Part shown: positions 56,904-64,000 of the stretch, piece by piece
Layout: the number at the start of each line of letters is the position of its first letter
How positions within the stretch are numbered: position 1 is the first letter of the stretch
Assembly: GCA_903813345.2 (NCBI GenBank)
Contig: CAIIXF020000213.1
Span: 39,001 to 103,000 of the forward strand
Source: Owenia fusiformis
Taxonomy: Eukaryota; Annelida; Polychaeta; Sabellida; Oweniidae
Reading direction: 5' to 3'
DNA length: 64,000 nucleotides
Translations under genes and position numbers: made by a program
Notes under the pieces: generated by a model
What the model was told of the DNA's origin: nothing
Seen by the model: the letters and a program-made list of their open reading frames with translations, nothing else
The model's database searches: none

Positions 56904-57869
56904 TTTGATTAGTTTTAAGACCACATAAACACCTTTTGCAATAAAGAGGTTATTTAATGGGAGGTTTTTGATACAGGGTATATCTGAGGGAAATACAATT
57001 TATATACCCGAGGAGCCGAGGGTTGATATATTGTATTTACCAAGGGATATACTCTTTATCAAAATTCGAGCATTCAATAACTGACTTATCCTATACCTAG
57101 TAGATTATGAGAATTAAATATGCATTGAATGTTAGGGAACCCTAATGTAGTAATTACAAATGATAATTACAATCAAAACATGAATATTTATGTCAATTCC
57201 TCTCATATCCTCATCAATTTTCGTTTTTTAAAACTTAACAGGTTTTAACATTTAACAATGTATGGAATTAATGTCTATCAAATAGAGCCAAAGTATATTC
57301 TGGGAATTCAAAAAGCACCAAAAGAAATCCCCGGGGATTGCTGATCATGATGATCAGGTGATATACCTCAGCGGGATATATATATATCACCCGCTCACCT
57401 CAGATATCGCTTATATTCCCGCATGTTATTTACCTATAACACTACTTAGTAAGGGATAAATAAGAATATCTAATGATGCTTGAATTAAAACATACGCTGT
57501 ATGAACACTTTATACTCAAATATTTTTTAATGATTTATCCCACATTCCCCGAAACACAAGTAGATATAGTGACCATATTTTGCATCAAACTTGAGAAGAG
57601 TCAATGACATTTGACATTCCTATTCGACGTTGACCTCCTGTGAAAATTTGAATTAAAATGGCAAAAACCTTTGAGAGTAATTTTGTCAAAAGAGAGACTA
57701 CTCTTCCATGTTTTCCAACACGATTACAGTAAAAGAGTCAGCACAATGGAGATTTTCAGGGCACAATTTCTTCAAAATTAGCCTTCCGAGTGCCCCAATT
57801 ATTTTTTAAACATATAATTAATCTTCTGGTGCCTTGACATACCATATACCATATGTAGGAATAGTTGAG
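56904..57869. other. AT-rich sequence with a repeat-like CCGAGGAGCCGAGGG segment
   Basis: 56960-57065 (GGGTATATCTGAGGGAAATA, ACCCGAGGAGCCGAGGGTTG, ACCAAGGGATATAC) is an internally symmetrical segment typical of a DNA-transposon end. Around 57360-57420 there is GATATACCTCAGCGGGATAT and GATATCGCTTATATTCCCGC. No gene. Confidence 0.4.
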
Positions 57870-60049
57870 TATATTTGATCATTTTGCATCATGGATACTG
57901 GCAAGTGCGAATTTCAAATTCCAAAATGGCGTAGAATCTGAACCGGGTCGGATTGCAATGTAAATTTCAGATTCGGATTCCTGAGGAAATTCTACCCCTA
58001 ATTCATAACTCATACGTTAAATTTGGAGAATTTTTTATTTTGACCTACATTTCGGACACCATATCTCAATAGTGGATCAAAATACTTTCTGAAGGCAAAA
58101 GGCTAACACTATAAGCATACTCTTTGCTATCTGTATACAAAATTTCGAAGAATATCATTAAAGTTTTTTTGATTATGATAAATTTATTTCAATACAGGAT
58201 ATTACATTATACATCAAAGTGTATCATTAAAGTGTAGTGTCAGTATTGCAAAAATAAGGAAGAACTATAAATTTGACCTAGATTTTGACCTAGGCCTTTC
58301 AGTATGCAACATTAAGGCAGTGTAGATTTTTGAGGTCCACTTTTGTTGAAGGTTTTCATTATGTTGGCTGAATCTAGTCTGAATCACATGTTTTTACAAT
58401 TCATATTTTTCAGCCCCATTGACTTAACAAGGGGCACCAAATTTTGCGATTTTTGAGCTTTCAAAACACCATAACTTCCGAGGTCGAATCAAAATTTGAT
58501 TTGCAGATTCGGATTCCTGATAAAATTCTACCCCTTATTCATAACTCATACGTTACATTTGAAGATTTTTTTTATTTTGACCTACTTTTGGGACACCATA
58601 TCTCAAAAGTGGGTCAAAATCCTTTTTGACGGCAAAAGGCTAACACTATTAGCACACTCTTGGCTACATGTATACACAATTTCGAAGAATATAATTAAAG
58701 TGTAGTGTCAGAATCGCAAAAATAAGGAAAAGCTTTGAATTTGACCTAGATTTTGACCTAGGCATTTTGTTGTCCAAATTTTCAAGATTAGAAGGTTTTG
58801 AGGTCCCCTTCTTTTATGGGCTTCCATTATGTTTAGCTGTACTTAGTCTATATCTCGTATTTTACACTTCAAAAAAAAAGTTTTCCCATTGACATAACAT
58901 GGGGCACCAAATTTAGCGATTTTTGAGCTTTCAAAACGCCATAACTTCCGAACCGGAAGTCAGATCGAAATTTGGTTTGCAGATTTGGATTCCAGAGAAA
59001 ATTCTATCCTTAATTCATAGCTCATACGTTAAATTTGGAAACTTTTTATTTTGACCTACTTTTCGGACACGCCATAACTTCCAAACCGGAAGTCGGATCG
59101 AAATTTGGTTTGCAGATTCGGATTCCTGAGAAAATTGTATACTTAATTCATAACTCAAACGTCAAATTTTGAGAATTTTTTATTTTGACCTACTTTTCGG
59201 ACACCATATCTCAAAAATTGGGCAAAATACTTTCTGACGGCAAAAGGCTAACACTATTAGCAGACTCTTAGCTACATGTATACAAAATTTCGAAGAATAT
59301 AATTAATCTGTTGTGTCAGAATCGCAAAAATAAGGAAAAACTTTGAATTTGACCTAGATTTTGACCTAGGCATTTTGGTGTCCAAATTTTGAAGCTAGGT
59401 AGCTTATGAGGTCCCCTTCTTTTAAAAGCTTTCATTATATTTAGCTGAACTCAGTCTATATTTCGTATTTTTCACTTCAAAAAAATCTTTTTTCCCATTT
59501 ACTTAACATGGGCACCAAATTTAGCGATTTTTGAGCTTTCAAAACGCCATAACTTCCGAACAGGAAGTCGGATCAAAATTTGGTTTGCAGATTCGGATTC
59601 CTGAGAAAATTCTACCCTTATTTCATAGCTCATATGTTAAATTTGGAGAACTTTTTGGTTTTGACCTACTTTCAGGACGCCATATCTCAAAATCGCTAAG
59701 AGTAATCAAAAAACGGATGGCACACTCTCGATTTGTTTTTTTCTAAGCTACATGTAGAAACTAAGATGAAGTAGTTACGACAAACAACAACGAAGATAAT
59801 TGACAGAATGTTGATTTGACCTTGATTTGACCTAGTTCTTGACCCTTGACCTAGATAAAAATTTGACCTAATTTCCCATCATCCCAGGTACTGCCCCTAG
59901 TTGATCATGTAAGCAGCTTAAAGTAAATTCTTTTAGTTGGTGAGAAATCTGGGAAGGAGGAAGATTCTGAAAGAAAAATAATAATAACTAGATTTGTGAA
60001 ATTGAACAAGTTCAATTTAAGACTCCAGATTTATTTGACCTAGATAGAT

Positions 60050-60262
60050 CAGTAAAGAGCTGAGTAAGTAACTGAGTAATTAGCTGAGTAAGTACCTTAG
60101 TAGTAGTTGAGTAAGTAGCTGAGTAAGTAACTGAGTAAAAAGCTGAGTAGGTAGCTGAGTAAGTACCTGAGTTAGTAGCTGAGTAAGTTGCTAAGGAAGT
60201 AATAACTAATTAAGTAATTGAGTAAGTAGTCAAATAAGTAGCTGAGTAGGTAGAGAGGTAAA
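60050..60262 (+). repeat. 12-bp minisatellite GAGTAAGTAGCT, copy 1
   Basis: About 17 imperfect units of GAGTAAGTAGCT with variants (AACT, ACCT, TTGCTAAG) close higher-order block 1. Confidence 0.85.
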
Positions 60263-62879
60263 GTAGGGTATGCAGGAATTTTTGAAAGTATATTTGATCA
60301 ATCTGCATCGTGAATACTGGCAAGTGCGAATTTCAACTTCAAAATGACGTAGAATCTAAACCGGGGGTCGGATTGCAATTTTAATTTCAGATCCAGATTC
60401 CTGAGGAAATTCTACCCCTAATTCATAACTCATACTTTAAAATTGGAGAACTTTTTATTTTGACCTACATTTCGGACACCATATCTCAAAAGTGGGTCAA
60501 AAACTTATTGACGGCAAAATGTTAACATTATTAGCACACTCTTTGCTACAAGTTTACAAAATTTCGGAGAATATCATTGAAGTGTAGTGTCAGAATCGCA
60601 AAATAAAAAAAACTATGAATTTGACCTAGATTTTGAAATAGGTATTTTGGTGTCCAAACTTTGAAGGAAAGTAGCTTTTGAGGTCCCCTTCTTCTATGGG
60701 CTTTCATTATGTTTAGCTGTACTCATTCTATATCTCGTATTTTTATACTTCAAAAAATTATTCGGTCCCATTGATTTAACATTGGGCACCAAATTTAGCG
60801 ATTTTTGAGATTTCAAAACGCCATAACTTCAGAACAAGTAGTCGGATCGAAATTTGGTTTGCAGATCTAGATTTCTGAGAAAATTCTACCCTTAATTCAT
60901 AACTCATACGTTAAATTTGGAAAACTTTTAACTTTGGCCTACTTTTCGGACACCATATCTCAAAAGTGGGTCAAAATACTTTCTGACGGCAAAACGCTAA
61001 CACTATTAGCCTACTCTTTGCTACCTGTATACAAAATTTTAAAGCAAATCATTTAAATATAGTGTCAGAATCGCAAAAATAAGGGAAAACTATAAATTTG
61101 ACCTAGATTTTGACCTAGGCATTTTGGTGTCCAAATTTTGGAGCTAAGTAGCCTTCGAGGGCCCCTTCTTTAATAGGCTTTCATTATATTAAGCTGTACT
61201 CAGTCTATATCTCGTATTTTACACTTCAAAAAAATCTTTTTTCCCATTGACATAACATGGGGCAGCAAATTTAGCGATTTTTGAGCTTTCAAAACACCAT
61301 AACTTCCGAACAGGAGGTCAAATCAAAATTTGATTTGCAGATTCGGATTCCTGATAAAATTCTACCCCTTATTAATAACTCATACGTTACATTTGAAGAT
61401 TTTTTTATTTTGACCTACTTTTGGGACACCATATCTCAAAAGTGGGTCAAAATACTTTTTGACGGCAAAAGGCTAACACTATTAGCACACTCTTGGCTAC
61501 ATGTATACACAATTTCGAAGAATATAATTAAAGTGTAGTGTCAGAATCGCAAAAATAAGGAAAAGCTTCGAATTTGACCTAGATTTTGACCTAGGCATTT
61601 TGTTGTCCAAATTTTCAAGATTAGAAGGTTTTGAGGTCCCCTTCTTTTATGGGCTTCCATTATGTTTAGCTGTACTTAGTCTATATCTCGTATTTTACAC
61701 TTCAAAAAAATATTTTTTCCCATTGACATAACATGGGGCACCAAATTTAGCGATTTTTGAGCTTTCAAAACGCCATAACTTCCGAACCGGAAGTCGGATC
61801 GAAATTTGGTTTGCAGATTCGGATTCCTGAGAAAATTCTATCCTTAATTCATAGCTCATACGTTAAATTTGGAAATTTTTTATTTTGACCTACTTTTTGG
61901 ACACGCCATAACTTCGAAACCGGAAGTCGGATCGAAATTTGGTTTGCAAATTTGGATTCCTGAGAAAATTCTATATTTAATTCATAACTCAAACGTCAAA
62001 TTTTGAGAATTTTTTATTTTGACCTACTTTTCGGACACCATAACTCAAAAATGGGGCAAAATACTTTCTGACGGCAAAAGGCTAACACTATTAGCAGACT
62101 CTTAGCTACATGTATACAAAATTTCGAAGAATATAATTAATCTGTTGTGTCAGAATCGCAAAAATAAGGAAAAACTTTGAATTTGACCTAGATTTTGACC
62201 TAGGCATTTTGGTGTCCAAATTTTGAAGCTAGATGGCTTATGAGGTCCCCTTCTTTTAAAAGCTTTCATTATATTTAGCTGAACTCAGTCTATATTTCGT
62301 ATTTTTCACTTCAAAAAAATCTTTTTTCTCAATGACTTAACATGGGCACCAAATTTAGCGATTTTTGAGCTTTCAAAACGCCATAACTTCCGAACGGGAA
62401 GTCGGATCGAAATTTGGTTTGCAGATTCGGATTCCTGAGAAAATTCTACCCTTATTTCATAGCTCATATGTTAAATTTGGAGAACTTTTTGGTTTTGACC
62501 TACTTTCAGGACGCCATATCTCAAAATCGCGAAGAGTAATCAAAAAACGGATGGCACACTCTCGATTTGTTTTTTTCTAAGCTACATGTAGAAACTAAGA
62601 TGAAGTAGTTACGACAAACAACAACGAAGATAATTGACAGAATGTTGGTTTGACCTTGATTTGACCTAGTTCTTGACCCTTGACCTAGATAAAAATTTGA
62701 CCTAATTTCCCATCATCCCAGGAACTGCCCCTAGTTGATCATGTAAGCAGCTTAAAGTAAATTCTTTTAGTTGGTGAGAAATCTGGGAAGGAGGAAGATT
62801 CTGAAAGAATAATAATAACTAGATTTGTGAAATTGAACAAGTTCAATTTAAGACTCCAGATTTATTTTACCTAGATAGA

Positions 62880-63098
62880 TCAGTAAAGAGCTGGGTAAGT
62901 AACTGAGTAATTAGCTGAGTAAGTACCTTAGTAGTAGTTGAGTAAGTAGCTGAGTAAGTAACTGAGTAAAAAGCTGAGTAGGTAGCTGAGTAAGTAGCTG
63001 AGTAAGTACCTGAGTTAGTAGCTGAGTAAGTTGCTAAGTAAGTAATAACTAATTAAGTAATTGAGTAAGTAGTCAAATAAGTAGCTGAGTAGGTAGAC
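62880..63098 (+). repeat. 12-bp minisatellite GAGTAAGTAGCT, copy 2
   Basis: Same unit and the same order of variants as copy 1, with about one extra unit (GAGTAAGTAGCTGAGTAAGT near 62986), so length change followed the block duplication. Confidence 0.85.
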
Positions 63099-63100
63099 AC

Positions 63101-64000
63101 TGTGCAAAAAGCCAAATATAGTAGCGTATAAGTGGCAAACTATTTGTGAATATAGTTCAGTATGTCCTCACTATATTGTATTCGGTATGGGAAACAAACT
63201 ATTCTTGCCTTAGAAGCGGAACATTTAGTATTGGTGGTATATACTCTACGATACTAAATATCGTTTGAACTATTCTCCGATTATTCTTAAGAGCCAGGAA
63301 TAGTAGGATATAAGTACATAGAAAAGATGAGTATAGTATGTATTACGTAATCCAAAAACAAACTATACGCCTCTTGTACGCCAGGCTATATATTCTTTGA
63401 TGTGCCCTAATTTGCTTGGAGTTAATCCTATTTTATTTTTCAATTAAGCGCTAATGTAAACAAATAAAATCATGCATCTCACTTAAGAAAGCTTAATTAA
63501 ACTTAATGTCTGAGATCTCATTTAAAATTTTATGATGTTGAAGCATATGATTTTAAATGAACTTTAAATGCATTTTAAAAATGTAAGTCAATACAAAAGT
63601 GAGATGAAAAATTTGGGTATATTTCAAATATAAATCGGTAAATTATTTATTCTCCGTTTTGAGTAAAATAAGCGCGTATTAATTTGAAGTTTGTTTTTAG
63701 TCTTACAAAAAATCAGCAGCAATTTCGGTGTAGTTAAAATTAAAATGAGGTAAAGCGTAGCGTGATATCTTTGTTCTTTGTCAGTTTTAAATTGAGACAA
63801 TCCTGACTTTCCTATGACAAATTAGACCCCTAGTCAGGGAGGGGGTTCGGAGGTTTAGAGTGAAGCCATCTGGAGGAAAATTGATTGTTGTATAATTATG
63901 TGGCAGAAGTTGATGATGATGATGATGATGATGATGCATTTTTAAATTTTAAAAAGAAAACAATATTCAAATGTATGAAATACAATAAGGAATCGGTATA
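63101..64000. other. Unassigned AT-rich sequence with a (GAT)n run
   Basis: (GAT)8 at about 63912-63936. Similar short phrases (AGTAGCGTATAAGTGGCAAA / AGTAGGATATAAGTACATAG) near 63119 and 63301 hint at a degenerate repeat. No gene. Confidence 0.5.

Larger units (their letters stand above)
57870..63100 (+). repeat. ~480-bp satellite in two higher-order blocks
   Basis: Monomers share TTTTTGAGCTTTCAAAACGCC, ATAACTTCCGAACCGGAAGT, TTTGCAGATTCGGATTCCTG, CACCATATCTCAAAAGTGGG, GGCAAAAGGCTAACACTATT and TTTGACCTAGATTTTGACCT. Unit starts are near 57900, 58444, 58916 and 59523 (block 1) and 60310, 60796, 61272, 61746 and 62357 (block 2), each block ending in a 12-bp minisatellite. 61270-63098 is nearly identical to 58440-60260, including a partial extra unit at 59070/61905; block 2 has one additional monomer. 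The small + strand frames at 58444, 58496, 59531, 61281 and 62365 are monomer by-products. Confidence 0.9.

Noticed and set aside
58444-62580. Repeated small proteins starting MSFQNAITSE
   Set aside because: They are open frames within satellite monomers, ended by monomer changes, with no start or splice support.
1-64000. tRNA or rRNA genes
   Set aside because: No cloverleaf-like B-box sequence or rRNA core was recognised by eye; a covariance-model scan would be needed to exclude degenerate copies.

Overview
The window looks like AT-rich nuclear DNA from an invertebrate animal, most likely a lophotrochozoan such as a bivalve. Reasons: intron-split coding remnants with GT..AG signals, a very high density of Tc1/mariner-type miniature elements, a tandem-core plus ACAG-microsatellite element of the kind described in bivalves, and a ciliary-protein (CFAP65-like) remnant. 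The species call is inference. No tRNA, rRNA, CRISPR array or prokaryotic operon was seen.

The centrepiece is a long, apparently uninterrupted Helentron-type (Helitron-superfamily) rolling-circle transposon at about 18.0/19.1-29.6 kb. ORF1 (19145-23869) has a basic N-terminus, about 33 tandem 9-residue repeats, an OTU cysteine protease, a second papain-like protease-type domain and about twelve 18-residue basic repeats. ORF2 (to 29097) has Cys/His zinc knuckles, a Helitron Rep domain with HUH and two tyrosines, a PIF1-type helicase and a C-terminal endonuclease/exonuclease/phosphatase-fold nuclease with its catalytic residues in place. The two frames overlap and differ by a single -1 step, and the first zinc-knuckle cysteine of ORF2 lies upstream of any plausible separate start. 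The protein is therefore probably one ~3,300-residue polyprotein, or was until a one-base indel. ORF1 has no early ATG; an upstream exon at 18004-18074 splices into it in phase. Downstream lie a polyA signal, a tandem copy of the ORF2 tail, a 21-bp minisatellite interrupted by nested transposons, and a decayed second copy of the nuclease coding segment.

Region by region. 0-19 kb: dispersed and tandem non-coding repeats (10.5-15.6 kb especially), one mariner deletion derivative (5.0-5.8 kb) and no convincing host gene. 29.5-38 kb: a transposon graveyard with nested TA-flanked elements, an ~860-bp fold-back with four copies of a 19-bp motif inside a larger inverted repeat, a TTAA-flanked element and a second mariner derivative. 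39.7-43.8 kb: a decayed, still intron-containing CFAP65-like gene on the + strand with stops and frameshifts, possibly with a last exon at 46.9 kb. 43.9-57 kb: fold-backs with minisatellite arms, a tandem-core/ACAG element, two copies of an ~700-bp palindromic element, a ~440-bp tandem array and several MITEs. 57.9-63.1 kb: a ~480-bp tandem satellite organised into two higher-order blocks, each closing with a 12-bp minisatellite. The last 0.9 kb is unassigned AT-rich DNA.

All boundaries and family names come from reading motifs and inverted/direct repeats by eye; no database search was possible.
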